Source: Lottia gigantea (Eukaryota; Mollusca; Gastropoda; Lottiidae). From it: a DNA stretch of 64,000 nt. Positions 12,871-24,987 of this stretch are shown piece after piece; the stretch's first letter is position 1, and each line of letters starts with the position of its first letter. Where the stretch lies: NCBI RefSeq assembly GCF_000327385.1, contig NW_008707550.1:687585-751584 (forward strand). Reading direction: 5' to 3'. The notes under the pieces are model-generated. The model saw only the letters and a list, made by a program, of their open reading frames with translations, did not search any database and was not told the origin of the DNA. A program made the translations under genes and the position numbers.

Positions 12871-14705
12871 CAGAAATTATTTTCATGGGGTCCAGAAATT
12901 TACTTTCTTTTGATTTGATATTGGATCTTATTGGGTGTATCAAGATAAACAGAGCCATTCATTTAGGACAGGAAAATTTTGCCCTCCCTCCACTTTATGT
13001 AATTCTAAAGTTAGTATGGTGTATAACTAGTCATTTACTATTTTAAATAGTTGGAAATTGAAAATGTGGAATTCATTTTCTTTTTAATGAAATAATTATT
13101 CTTACTATTAAAACCAAATATATTCCAATAATTGTACAGAGTTCTGTCATTATGAACCTTTACTAGATAAACTTACTTAAATAAAATATAATAGAGTTTT
13201 ATACCCTGCTATTCACAAGCATACAACTGTATACATCTGTACTCTTTTCAATTTCCATCTACAACTTTACTGTATAAATGATACTATTTGATGAACATAC
13301 ATACCTTGCTGAAGATCATGTGCAGCATGAGAATGAACCCATTCATTTCATTTCAGCTTTTTCCATATAATATTCCAATTCCATTGTTTTTGTTTTATGC
13401 ATCTTGGATTTTTTGTTAATGAATTTGCTTGTAAATGTTTCTAATTTGAAATAGATGTCAGGTGTCAAAATAATTAAATATTTTGATACGCAACGGCCAA
13501 AATAAAAATTACTGCATATCAACTCAGGTTATTTCAAACATAATTATATTGAACTGGAACATTCAGCTGACTGGGACTTCAATAGATTTTAATAGAAATC
13601 AAATGCAATTAGTTATTCAGGTGCGGAAAAGTAAGACATAAAACACCATTTTCATTTCATTTCAAGTGGTTGTCTGTAGTTTCCTTTGTAAAATGTGCAA
13701 ACCTTCATTAAAATACTTTTTATAACAATCTGATATACTTTAGCTTTAAAGTCAGTGTATTCAATAATTCCCTTTAATATATTTTTGGCACACATCAATA
13801 TTTGTGGCAACTTAGCTGTTAAAGATTTGATTCCACTGTTAATTTAAGTGTGGTGGCAAGCCTGTCGTCTGAAACAAACCGTATTGAATTTTACAGAATG
13901 TGGGCTTGACATTTCCTTGTTCTTGGGTTTATTTTGCTGGAAGTGTGTCTGGGAGGAAATTTCTAAAAGAGAGTGATCAATATGTCTGGCTCAGTGCGAC
14001 CTTGGTGTATATTTTCTAGATAACTAGTATTAATTCCTTACTCAGACATACTTTATATATACTTAATTTTATAGTACTTATATACAGCTATTAGTACATT
14101 AACTTATTTTATTTCTAACATTACCATACCACAGAGACTCTATGTTGTGGTTAACTACTCCAGAGAGGAGGGCTTTTAAAAATTTAAATCAGGAAACTGA
14201 GTATGTATTATATGAAATAATGCTAAATTGACATAGTTGGCTTGGCTTGGTTTTATCAATAGACCGATTTCAATCTCTAGCACTTTAAGGTGCCTTCACA
14301 CTATTGCATATGGACGCGAATAAGAATAGCGATTATGAGTGATTGCAACTTTCAACTCAGTTGCATGAGAGTTATGTTCGTAACTTATAACAGCTATTCT
14401 TGTTTGACAAGAATTTCTTGAAATCAGAATGGGAATAGCCCTTTAATTACTGTATTCACCCTACTATGAGTTTGATTTCTAATTAGTTTGTAATTGACAT
14501 AATTATTTTTGGATATCATTCAGTTGCCAAAAGTCAAAACTATTTTGTATCAATATAAATTTGTTTGAATTTAAAGTTACTTTTTATAAATACCATTCAC
14601 TGAATCATTATATAGTCCATATGCATATGCATAGGAACTAATTGTGCAAAATTCAGTTATGGAAAACTTTAAATTAAAAACTAAATCAAAATTTCTATGA
14701 TGACC

Positions 14706-14881
14706 TCAAAGGGACAGATGCACCATTTTGAGGGGTTGATTTGAGTCTCAAATAAACTTATGAAAATAGTCTAGAAAGGTTCGAAAATGGCATAATTCTT
14801 TAAAAATATCTCGAACTGTTACTCCTAATACTGATTGAGTTGAGGTATGATTGCTCAAAACTAGCGCATCTGTCCCTTTAA
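14706..14881. mobile_element. TTAA-type short inverted-repeat element, family A
   Basis: Left end TCAAAGGGACAGATGCACCATTTTG and right end CTAGCGCATCTGTCCCTTTAA are inverted copies. It is shorter than the 5427 and 25097 copies, so an internal part is missing. Confidence 0.75.
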
Positions 14882-14989
14882 CTAGCTGATCAATACTGAG
14901 TATGAAAAGCAATCTAGGAATGCCATTTTAAACACATCAGCTTATAATAAGAATTATGTCAATTAGTGAGAAATATTGAGACTAAGGAA

Positions 14990-15185
14990 TTGTAAACTTA
15001 TTTAGTGTATTGGCAACAATGATAGTATCAATTTTCACCATTCCAAATTTCAGTCGGTATGGTATTATTATAATTACGGGAATGGCAGTTATCTGATGGA
15101 AAATTGGAGTAATGCAAGAAGCCATTAATAACCCCCATGCACATAAAAAACTAGAAAACCTCTTTATATAATCCCTTTAAAGAAC
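14990..15185. mobile_element. Probable diverged family B short element
   Basis: The block ATTTTCACCATTCCAAATTTCAGTC and the right end CCTCTTTATATAATCCCTTTAA match internal and terminal parts of the family B elements at 20325, 26158, 28079 and 44973. The left end is poorly preserved. Confidence 0.4.
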
Positions 15186-18100
15186 CAGTGTCAATTTATG
15201 CACCTATTTTCAACATCATTATAACAAAGAAATTATAAAATATCAGATTATGAAAGAGTTTTTGTGTAGAAATTATAAGTTGCACTTTGAAGTGGTTCTC
15301 ATACTCATACTTAAAAAACACTATTATGACATGTTTATCAGTTCAATCTATGAATATTTAATTTCTAAAAGTTAGTGGTGTTAAAATACATGCCATTATT
15401 ACACTTCAAACTAGACATAAAGAATAACAATATTACAGACAAAATATCATGACTAATTGCTATTACACTTTAAATAAACTATAAAGGTCTGTCTAACACA
15501 GTGGGGTATATGTTGTTGAATCGCAGTGTTTTATGTAACAGATATTAAACTAGCCTAGATTATGACATCACTATCATATTAAATACTGTTTACTTTGAAA
15601 ATTTGTTTTTTTGCCTAGTGATCTAAATATATGGTCAGGGGTTTATGGTTGAACATTTGATTTAAATATCAGACCAGTAGAGATAGAAGCTGACGGTTGG
15701 AAAAATCTGTTTTGCATCCCTTTAATGTTGTACAGTTTCCATTTAAGGTTTATGTTAGATAGAGCTCTAAAAGCAGCTAAAGGAAAAAAATATCTAGTTG
15801 GCTAGAACTTATTAAAATGAGTCATATTTGTGTACATTTCACCTAATCTGATGTTTTTGATGAAAATTATTTAAAAATTATCAATCTGAAATGTTCAGCT
15901 GTAAAAAATTCAAACTACAGATGTTAAATATTGTGAATCAACGCCATCCTCATCGTGAATTTGATTGTTTACTGTTTATTGCATTACACAAATATGGTCA
16001 AAGAAAAATGAAAATATTGAATATATCTATATCACTGTTATCTTTTATTTACTTAAATAAATATCCAACATTTCTCATCTCTAAACTCAATTCATCTGCA
16101 GAAATCATTTGAAAATAAGATTTGTTGTTTCACACTTAATGTTTATTTACATTATATAATATAATTTGAACATACAATCTACACGGTGTATAATGTCAAT
16201 GTAGCATGGAAGTTATTCTGTTGAGGAATAGAGATAACATTTTCAACTTTTCCAACGGGTAACACGCTGCTTATGAAAATAACTTGATATGATTCAGTAA
16301 ATTTGTTTTGACTGATTATCACTCGATAAAACCATAACTGACAAGTTGATTCCAGCCTCTCTCAAAGACTTCATTGTTTGATATAAAAAATGGTGAAGTT
16401 ATTGCTAGACTTATCACAACTTGTGAGACTCAATGTAAATATTATTTAGACTGCGTTGCCTTTTTTCTTACGTCTGTCAACAAAGATGAAGCAAAAATTG
16501 ACATAAAAAACTGATAGAAATTTATACTTCTGCTTATCTTGCAAACCAGTTCCACTTGTTTGACACCCATTAATAAAATGTTCTGGGAATGTAGAGTTTA
16601 TATGATTCAGTGTGTATGATAATGTGGTTAAGGTAGTCTATGTGTAAATAATGTTAGAGCTGTAAATGTGAGGTCAAATTGTCTTCAGTTCATCCTAATC
16701 TTATGTCAGATTGGAAGATAAAAGATGTTCCTTTTGTACATGTATATGCTTCCAGAAGGCAGAAACAGTATTGTCTGCAGTTATATAGGTATACTGATAG
16801 TCCCTTACTCAATGAATCTGGGAGGATGTCTTCACTCACTGAGCCAATACATCAAAATTTAGATCAATATTAGTCAGAAAGTTTTGGTCAGATTTTAATG
16901 GTATATTATATGATTATGTTTATATATATACTATATCAGTCTTTATAGTGGCATGGGATTTCCCTATCTTCTCTGAGCCCAAACATCAAAATATATCTCC
17001 GGTTGGGTGAGGTCAGATTTGGATGATATGTTTATGAATATTATAATGAATGTTACGTATAACAAATATACAAGCCTAGGTCCCTGCAATTTCTCTAGTC
17101 TCAATGAGGCAATACATGAACTTTAGCTCTATGGGTCAACATTTTTAAATGGTATTTGGATGATCTTGTGTTCTTATGATATTAAAAGATTATTTTAGGC
17201 AAGCTGTATAATACCATGTTAAATAAAAAGAATATAGCTATTTGATTGCTACTGTTGATAACCAGATGATAGAGTTTAATTTATTTTCGTTCATTACCAC
17301 ATCGGCTGTATCTGTTAGATCTAAAGTTTCTCATGAGATTATTTGAAACTATTAAATCTTGAGGTTAAAAGAATTGAAAACTTTGAATATAAGATTTTAA
17401 GTGAAAGATATGAAATTTGCCTCCTTGTTCAATGCAAGATGTTGTTTATCTTCATTAGTCTACTTGAGTAGCTCTTAAACACTATCCTATTCATTGGCAC
17501 TGAAAAATTATCATTCAATTTCTTATTGAAGAGATGCAAGTTATGTTTGTGTTTATTATATACAGGTGGAATATGTTCATACACTGGCTCCATAATGTCT
17601 TATATATTTTTTTATCTTCATGTATTGTATTTCACTTTCTATAATCATAGAAAAATGGCAGACACATTTTATTTATAGACTATTAAACTATTTAACTATC
17701 TTTTTAAAATTGTGTAATGATTTTGAGAAATGTCTGCATTCTTAGTTTAATCACTTTTATCTTATTGTCTGTATACCACTTGTTATTTCTTTTGACTTCT
17801 GCTAGTGATAATTGTGCATGGTTCACAAACTAGCACCTCTCTTCACCTCTTCTGTCTTTTGTTGGAATCAAATTTCAACTTGGATATGCAGGTGGCATTT
17901 TATATTTTGTGATACGGGGAATTTGATCATGAATTGTTTGTGAATAGACTGGACACTTTTGACACAAATGATGATACAGATTTTGCCAAGTTATTGCAAG
18001 TAGCTCAAAAAAGTTGAAAACATGTGCCAGCATCGACAAATTGATCTGATTTATAAATTATATCAATGATAATTAAAAAGTTTTGAGGAAATATTGATAT

Positions 18101-18333
18101 TTGTTTTGGAGAACTATGGCAATAAGTTCCAGTACATGATGGAGGCTAAGAACAGATTATATATATATCATAATGACCATGTCCAAACTTCTTGGTCTTA
18201 TTTACAGCTAGTTCGAAAAAACCTTGTTAAAAAGTAAATGACAAAAGCTCATATTGAAGTCATATTATACAAAAAAAAACTTGTTATATCTTGGTTTAAA
18301 ATTAAACTTATATGTATATTTTATGTTTTGTAG

Positions 18334-18513
18334 GATGTTGGATAGGAGGAGATGTATGTACCAGCAACAACTGTTTATCAGAAACAGCACCCAAACCAAT
18401 ACCAACTACCAACAGTTCCCAACAATCTAAGTTCTGTTGCTGTACAGGTCATCTTTGTAATGAAAATATGACAGATATTTATATTCCTAGTCTCCATACT
18501 ACAGCCATACCAG
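18334..18513 (+). CDS. BMPR2: BMPR2 exon: second half of the cysteine-rich ectodomain
   Basis: After acceptor TATGTTTTGTAG the segment reads (G)CWIGGDVCTSNNCL and later FCCCTGHLCNENMTD, then donor GTACAT. CCC followed by a spaced C and an asparagine (CCCTGxLCNxN) is the hallmark end of TGF-beta superfamily receptor ectodomains, compare vertebrate BMPR2 FCCCSTDLCNVNFT. One base of a codon is shared at each end, giving a phase 1 to phase 1 exon that fits both neighbours. NMT and NSS are possible N-glycosylation sites. Confidence 0.95.
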
Positions 18514-18987
18514 GTACATATATTTATATCTTTTTCACAACAGTTTCAGAACATCAGATGTTTTCCAAAATCATGCGTTCTGATAGCTGAGTATTATGAT
18601 AATCTTTACAATCTAAACAAACTAGCTCATTTGTTAAAGTTTGATCATTTGCTGGAAGCAACTGAAAACAGTTATATGGTGTCAGTTTTTTGATCATTTG
18701 TACTAGCCCAAGTTGTAGTGTCGTATTGTTGCCGTCTTTTAAAAAAAATTTCATAATCTTTTGCTTAATGTAAATCTATTCTTGATGAAAAATGGTTGCC
18801 AGTTCTTGATTTTATAGCTGGAATATCATATGTCATTGCTGGATCATATAATCCTGCAAAATATCATGTCTTTTTTTTATGGTACCTTGAGCAGTGGTTG
18901 ATCCTACATATTCTCACCTTTATCAGAATTGCAGCATAAAATTTAGAATATGTCTTTGAACCTTACCATTGGTTAATTATATTTCAG

Positions 18988-19539
18988 TAATTCCAGAGTT
19001 TGACCAGCATTACAGAGAAAGAACTATCATCATATCTTTAGTATCTGTCTGTTCTGTTGCCGTTGTTACTGTTATTGTTTACTTTTTGTATCGTGTGCTT
19101 GTTACGTCTAAACGAGTCTCCATGGACTCGCTAAATATCATGGAATCAGCACCACCACCAAATTTTACACTAGAGGATTTAAAGTTGTCGTCTGTTTTAA
19201 ACAGAGGGCGCTACAGTGAAGTATGGAAGGGATTGTTGAATGATCAAGAAGTTGCAGTGAAGATATATTCTGCTAACTATAAACAACACTTTACTAATGA
19301 GAAGAACATCTATTCTTTGCCTTTTATGGAACATGATAGTCTGCTACAATTTTATGGATCTGATGAACGGTTGTCCCAGGACGGCAATATGCAGTATATG
19401 TTGATTTTAACTTACATTCCAACTGGCTCGTTATTTAGCTATTTAAAACATAATACAGTTGACTGGTCCACCTTATGTAAAATGTGTATCTCATTTACCC
19501 GAGGTTTAGCTCATTTACATAATGACATCACAAAAGGAG
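18988..19539 (+). CDS. BMPR2: BMPR2 exon: transmembrane helix and kinase N-lobe
   Basis: Acceptor TATATTTCAG, 552 coding bases, donor GTAATC. The segment gives VIPEFDQHYRER, then a hydrophobic helix of about 25 residues (IIISLVSVCSVAVVTVIVYF), a basic stop-transfer, and the kinase start. The catalytic lysine is in EVAVKIYS; the C-helix Glu is probably in FTNEKNIYSLP; SFTRGLAHLHND leads to the catalytic loop. Vertebrate BMPR2 splits this part over several exons; here it is one. The glycine-rich loop reads NRGRYSEVWKG where vertebrate BMPR2 has GRGRYGAVYKG, so only the middle glycine of GxGxxG is kept. Confidence 0.95.
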
Positions 19540-19754
19540 GTAATCACATTTATATTGTTTTTTAAATAGAGTTTGACACTTGTTATTTTCTAGAGTTTAT
19601 AAAAGCCATTAGTCACCTGCCTTCTATTGTTAAAATAAACTGCATGTCATCAGCCAATTTATAATGTTCAGTGAAAAAAATAGGTTATGATAAAATTCAT
19701 TTTCCCATGTAAAAACTTATATATAAAATTTGTGCAGCTACATTTTCATTAAGG

Positions 19755-19980
19755 TCATGGCTATTCGCACCATGGTGGTACAACATATGACCACCACTAC
19801 CTAACCCTAAAAAAATCACGATCAAAATTGCTTCACTGTCCAGAAAAAAGTAGCGCAGAAACAGGGAAACAATTCATTGCCCATGCACAACAGTAATGAA
19901 GCTCTCCTATTGGCGGCTAACAATGGAAAAGTTGGAAATTAAAGACAATATTCGCCGTGAAGGTGCAAATAGCCATTGCG
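19755..19980. mobile_element. Short inverted-repeat element in a BMPR2 intron
   Basis: CATGGCTATTCGCACCATGG near 19756 is inverted at 19961-19978 as AGGTGCAAATAGCCATTG. The interior is more G+C-rich than the surrounding intron and non-coding. It looks like a separate family from the TTAA-flanked ones. Confidence 0.65.
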
Positions 19981-20324
19981 TTTCATTTATGTATATATTA
20001 AGATGATAGATCTCTTTAGTGAATTGTGTTGTTTGTCAATTAAAAGTCTTTTTGAAAGTAGTAAACATTATTCCTAGTCAAGAACAATTTGATTAACAAC
20101 TTGAATTTGACAAAAGCATTCAGAATGTCAATGTTTCTATAAATGGTTGTCTCCTTAAACAAGCAATGCTCAGGAAATGAACAAAACTAGTCAGAATTGG
20201 TGCCAGAGTTGAAAGCGGATTTCCAAACAAGAATAAACTGATAATTTCTTCACCTCGAAATCAACTAAAAAAATTTGAACATTAACTGAACATTGTAGAT
20301 GGAAATAGTAATGTCAAATTTGGC

Positions 20325-20592
20325 TTAAAGGAATTGTAAAGAGGTTTTCTATATTTTTTCAGGATACTGATGGTTCCTGCAATTCGACTAAAACTAAGTG
20401 TTTGATGAAGTCACTAATCTCGAAGGCCTTGTGTTACAAGCATGTTTGCGATAAGTGACTTCATCAAACACTTATTTTTTGTCGAATTGCAGGAACCACA
20501 GACGTCTGATGGAATAGTGAAAATTGGAATGGTGCTATCAGTGTCCCTGATACACATAAATATTTTAGAAAACCTTTTTATAATCGCTTTAA
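20325..20592. mobile_element. Palindromic TTAA-flanked element, family B
   Basis: Left end TTAAAGGAATTGTAAAGAGGTTTTCT, right end AGAAAACCTTTTTATAATCGCTTTAA. Inside is a second, longer palindrome: TTCCTGCAATTCGACtaAAAC..AAGTGTTTGATGAAGTCACT is answered by AGTGACTTCATCAAACACTT..GTCGAATTGCAGGAA. Related copies are at 26158, 28079 and 44973. Non-coding. The hairpin stem would be strong if transcribed within the BMPR2 intron. Confidence 0.8.
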
Positions 20593-21175
20593 AAGACACT
20601 TTTGATATCAAGGAAAATATTTTTTTTGTGAGCTTTTTCAGACTGAAGTGTTACTAGGCTTTAGCAAAATAATGAGATATTGTGATCTAGGATATATTTC
20701 TTGAGATTATGGATAATCTTACTTAATTGATATAATCACTCATAAATTGTCTGAATCTTGGCACAAGATATTCTCAAATCATAAAGTACTGTTATCATAA
20801 TTGATTTAATAGACAACAAAGTCTGGAAACAGTCATTAAAAAATCAACATATATATAAAAAAGATATTTAAGTCTTTTTTAGTAAGACGGTGTGTTCTTT
20901 TAAATTTATAAACTTAAAAAGGAACATGTAAAATATCTGATTCAATTCTATTAAAAACATTGCTAATATGAAATTGATAAAAAAGGGATATATTTTAGAT
21001 ATAAAAGTCTGGTGACCTTGAACAAGTCAGCTTTCCTAATTACTTTTGTCAACCCAGCTGGGCCATAGCGGGAAGACAATATAATTTAGAATCTAGAAAA
21101 TCTCAACCATTTTTATTGTCATGGAAACTTGCTTTCAAAAAATGGCTGTACATTGATTTATTTTTTCATTTACAG

Positions 21176-21345
21176 ATCAATTTAAACCAGCAGTAGCCCA
21201 TCGTGATTTTAATAGTAGAAATATTCTAGTAAGATCTGATCTGTCCTGTGTCGTAGCTGACTTAGGATTTAGTATGTCTGCTATGGGCTCTAAATTAATC
21301 CGTAATGGCCATTCTGAAAATGCTGAACAGACTTCTTTAACGGAT
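21176..21345 (+). CDS. BMPR2: BMPR2 exon: kinase catalytic loop and DLG motif
   Basis: Acceptor TTCATTTACAG, donor GTAAGT. It reads QFKPAVAHRDFNSRNILV, the HRD catalytic loop of type II receptors (vertebrate SHRDLNSRNVLV), then CVVADLGFSMS, which aligns with the metal-binding DFGLSM and here is DLG. Catalytic Asp, the Asn of the loop and the DxG Asp are all present, so activity is plausible. The exon ends in phase 0. Confidence 0.95.
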
Positions 21346-21770
21346 GTAAGTAGATGATATTTACCACCTTCAGAATGATTACAAATCTGCAAGAGTCAAG
21401 AGAGGATTCAACCAATAATATCTGCATACAATATTGAAAAGTTGATCTCTATTTCCCAAATAAGATGTTCTGATTAGGCCTTTATATCCAAAACATGTAG
21501 TGGTAGCATCAGACAAGTTCAATAAGGATGCTATTGGGCTGGCTTGCAAACTTCTCTTTATTGCACTTTGTTTGTTTGTTTGTTGTTTGTCAGCATTAGC
21601 TAAATCTGGTGCAGAAAACTAGGATTTATTTATGTCAATTGTGTTTTTATTACCTATAAATGAACAAATATGCATGGTTTGTTTGTTAGGCTTATATATT
21701 TACACCCCTTGATGGCATAAATTTCTTGATCGATGAATTAAATCTGTATAATTCATTATGTATTCTTTAG

Positions 21771-21918
21771 GTTGGAACATTACGTTATATGGCTCCAGAA
21801 CTACTAGATGGTGCTGTCAATTTACGAGATTGTGAAGCCTCATTAAAACAAATAGATATTTATGCACTTGGTTTGGTGTTATGGGAGGTAGCAACTAGAT
21901 GTATAGATCTGTATCAAG
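21771..21918 (+). CDS. BMPR2: BMPR2 exon: activation segment APE and helix F
   Basis: Acceptor TATTCTTTAG, donor GTAATA. It reads [20 protein letters not shown], nearly identical to the vertebrate BMPR2 GTIRYMAPEVLEGAVNLRD block, followed by [18 protein letters not shown] with the conserved helix F Asp. It starts in phase 0 and leaves one base. This block is one of the most diagnostic for BMPR2 over activin type II receptors. Confidence 0.96.
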
Positions 21919-22154
21919 GTAATAGTGTTTCTTTTTCTGTAATTTTGGAAAAAAGGTTCTTTAATTTGACATCCTGTTAGCTTATGTTGACAAATGTTAT
22001 CCAGCAAAAGTTTAAATTTTATGAAAGGGATCTGATCTGATCTCCCAAAACTGAAAACTTATATAAGCTTATATTTGTGGCCAGTAGATACTGTTAAAAA
22101 GGTAGAGGGGAATATTTTGACTGAAAGCTAAGTTTATATGTATCTATGTTGTAG

Positions 22155-22291
22155 GTGCCCCAGTTCCAGACTACATGTTACCATACCAGGCAGAAGCTGG
22201 CATACATCCTACATTCGAACAACTACAACTTTTAGTATGCAGAAATAAAACCAGACCTAAATTCTCTGAAATTTGGAAAGATACCAATCAG
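22155..22291 (+). CDS. BMPR2: BMPR2 exon: kinase C-lobe
   Basis: Acceptor TATGTTGTAG, donor GTTAGG. It reads (G)APVPDYMLPYQAEAG, HPTFEQLQLLV and KTRPKFSEIWK, matching vertebrate VPEYQMAFQTEVGNHPTFE and RPKFPEAWK. The codon split with the previous exon rebuilds Gly, and the exon ends in phase 0. Confidence 0.95.
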
Positions 22292-22562
22292 GTTAGGCTG
22301 ACTTATTCTCTTATTTCAACTTTGGTTGATACAATTATTTGGAAGGAAATTTACAAGCTATTTTATTGTTTGGCTCAATCTGCCCTAAGCCACTGAGAAT
22401 TCAAAAAAGCAGTGGAAAGCATAAAATATGACATGAGAATATTTCATAGCCCTGAGGGATATTCAAACCCAGTAGACTACAAACTACCTTGAAAGTGACA
22501 GACTGTTTCATATCTTATTGCTCTATAGATTATAAAAGTTGATATGATTTGTTACTCTGTAG

Positions 22563-22695
22563 GCTGTAAGATCTCTACGTGAGACTATGGATGATTGTTG
22601 GGATGCTGATGCAGATGCTAGATTAACTGTACTGTGTGTTGAGGAAAGGTTAAGTGATATGATCATGATGTGGGCTCAAGATTCAAAACACAGAG
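22563..22695 (+). CDS. BMPR2: BMPR2 exon: end of kinase domain
   Basis: Acceptor TTACTCTGTAG, donor GTGAGT. It reads [20 protein letters not shown] and [13 protein letters not shown], equivalent to vertebrate [20 protein letters not shown] and CAEERMAELMMIW. DCWD plus AR, the conserved Arg in the last kinase helices, marks the end of the fold. It leaves one base for the tail exon. Confidence 0.95.
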
Positions 22696-22969
22696 GTGAG
22701 TTACATCCTTCTTGATCCTAGAATCTGATTTTTGGCAAAGGGAATCCAACTTGTTTTCATTACAATGTTATACTTTGCATTACAACAGTCTGTTAAAATT
22801 ACAAGAATTAAGGTAGTTTGGTAAGAAGAAGGGTGAATGTGTTGTAATTCAAATGATAGGCCTACATGATAAATGATCTTAGAATGATTTTTATTGGGAG
22901 GAATGTTAAGAAGCCTATACCCGGAATTCTGAATATGCGAGAATATTTTTTAATTTTGCTTTTGAGAAT

Positions 22970-23440
22970 TATCTCCCTTTTAGTTTTAATCTACCAAAAT
23001 GATGATGTGTGATTATAAACATTACAGAAGAGTCGAATTTATCCTGGGTTAATCTGATTCGATTTGGTCTAAAAACCATTTATCCTGTATCAAATCAAAT
23101 TTGATTATGGTAATCAGCGCATTTATTGTAGCAGCAAATCAAATCGATATACGTTAATCGAGTAAATCAACTTTGGAGCGTCGTTGCTCTGTTAACTTCC
23201 GCATTAGTAATGGCGTCCAACATGTCAAAACCATTACGTGCACGGTAATTTCTTCCTGCCTTGCGGCCATCTTGTAAACTATAAATAGTATAATGTTCAT
23301 TTATCCTGCAGTATAAATCAGATTCGATTTGTGACGTCATTCTGATTAGGGTAATCGAGTCAGATTTAAGTGCGTAAAAATGCCTTAGCTTTCTGCATTC
23401 TGTAGTATACATTTTATATTTTGACATTATCTCCCTTTGA
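22970..23440. repeat. Degenerate repeat in the last BMPR2 intron
   Basis: Both edges carry the same block, ATTATCTCCCTTT (22976 and 23426), and the interior has loosely inverted AATCTGATTCGATTTG and related blocks. Non-coding; looks like an old foldback or composite repeat. The family is not recognised. Confidence 0.35.
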
Positions 23441-23488
23441 TCTTCATAAGTTCAGAATTGAAAAATATGAATAACTTTGTAATTATAG

Positions 23489-24987
23489 GTATGACACCCA
23501 CAATAAACCAGACTATACACCAGTTAGAAAAACAAACAGTCAACTCTATACCTAATCATACCATAAATGAAGCAGACACCCAATCTAGTGAAAATCAAAT
23601 CAATAGTCCACCAGACTCAACCATTCCATTATTGTCACATATTGACCGAAATGATCTTTCTAATAGTAGCCATAATTACAACTGGTATCAAGATATGAGT
23701 GGTTCAACCACTGAATCTGTCATACCTATTACACCTGTTGATAGTGATAATACACCTAAACCACCAGCACCACCATTAAAAACTAACAATATCACTCAAG
23801 CCAGAAACAGTGCTGCTATGAAACCCAATCAAGGTCGAAATCAAGTGGTTGCTAGGAATACTCATAAGCGTAGTGATGAAGAGTTAGCTGTTAGTGGTAA
23901 TAGATTAGTTAATAATGGTGTCGGTGAAAGTAGTGACGACACAACCTCATTGCAGGAGAATCTCTTTGAATCTGTCGGTGATAATCTAGAAACATCTTTA
24001 GTTCAAAACGATGTGTTAAATCAACATAGAAATCCCCCAATTCCTTATGTACAGAATCAAGTTCATGGTGAACCAATTTCTGCTCGTCCGAAAGTGGCTA
24101 ATGTACCTGGTAATGGAGTCTCAAACTTCCAGAAGTCAGGTGACAGTAAATCGTTTCGTGAAAAACTTGGCAAATTTATTAAACCACAAGTTATAGGATT
24201 GAAACTAAGCCAGTTTAATTTGTTTGGCAAAAATTATAAAGTGAATAAAGGAGAGACATCGTCTAATTGTAGACCACAAGCAAATCATAATGTGTTAGTT
24301 GATGAAACCAGTCCTTTAAATCCACCTGAAGAAAATCACAGCAATTTACACCGTCAAACAGAAGTTTATTTACAAAATGGTCAAACACATACAAGACCTA
24401 CTAATCTCGCCTTGCAGGTCATGGGAAATCAGTGCACTACAGATCATGACAATATTTCCCCATCTTATATTGAAAATAGGCTAGGATTTGCTGAAGTTGG
24501 GGTTGCCAAGTTGCATCAGTCAAATGACCCACAATCTTCTGTATTAAGGGTAAAAAATGGAGTACAATCTAAAAGTACATCAGATCTGAGTCCCGCTAAA
24601 AAGTCTAAATTACAAGAGACTGTGATTGGTAATTCAGCTGATGGTCAGAGCAGACGACCAACATCTTTATCATTGAAAGATTCATCAGAATCGCCTGTCA
24701 ATAGTGATGGGGACACGATTCGACGATCAGCACCAAATATGGTCCACAAGGACCACAAAAACACTAACTCTAGTGATAAGATAAAACGGAGAGTTAAAAC
24801 ACCAGTACTAGTTAACAAGTCAAGATTTTCACTTTATGATGATAGGCTTATGTTTCAAAGTGACATTGTACAAAATAATTCTTGTGTTAAACAACTGCCA
24901 AAGACAAGCACCAGTTTTCATCAGTTAAAGACTTTTACAAGTTCAGACCAGAAAAACACTGATAATACTAATTTAGTTATAATTTAG
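23489..24987 (+). CDS. BMPR2: BMPR2 last exon: long cytoplasmic tail
   Basis: Acceptor TAATTATAG, then (G)MTPTINQTIHQLE and 499 residues in all to the TAG stop at 24985-24987. The long C-terminal tail in one large final exon is characteristic of BMPR2 and absent from activin type II receptors; in vertebrates it binds cytoskeletal and signalling partners. The tail is low in hydrophobics, rich in Asn, Ser and Pro, with a proline cluster PKPPAPPLK and several Lys-rich stretches. Apart from the kinase-proximal MTPT it cannot be aligned by eye with the vertebrate tail, as expected for a fast-evolving region. I chose 23489 because the codon split with 22695 rebuilds Gly. Confidence 0.92.

Larger units (their letters stand above)
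6683..18333 (+). other. BMPR2 intron, 11.7 kb, repeat-bearing
   Basis: No exon was recognised here. The intron contains a foldback element (8736-9085), a diverged inverted-repeat element near 9900-10165, a large A+T-rich minisatellite (12105-12870) and a family A element (14706-14881). Open reading frames in it are short, A+T-driven and lack any family resemblance, so none is called. Confidence 0.7.
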
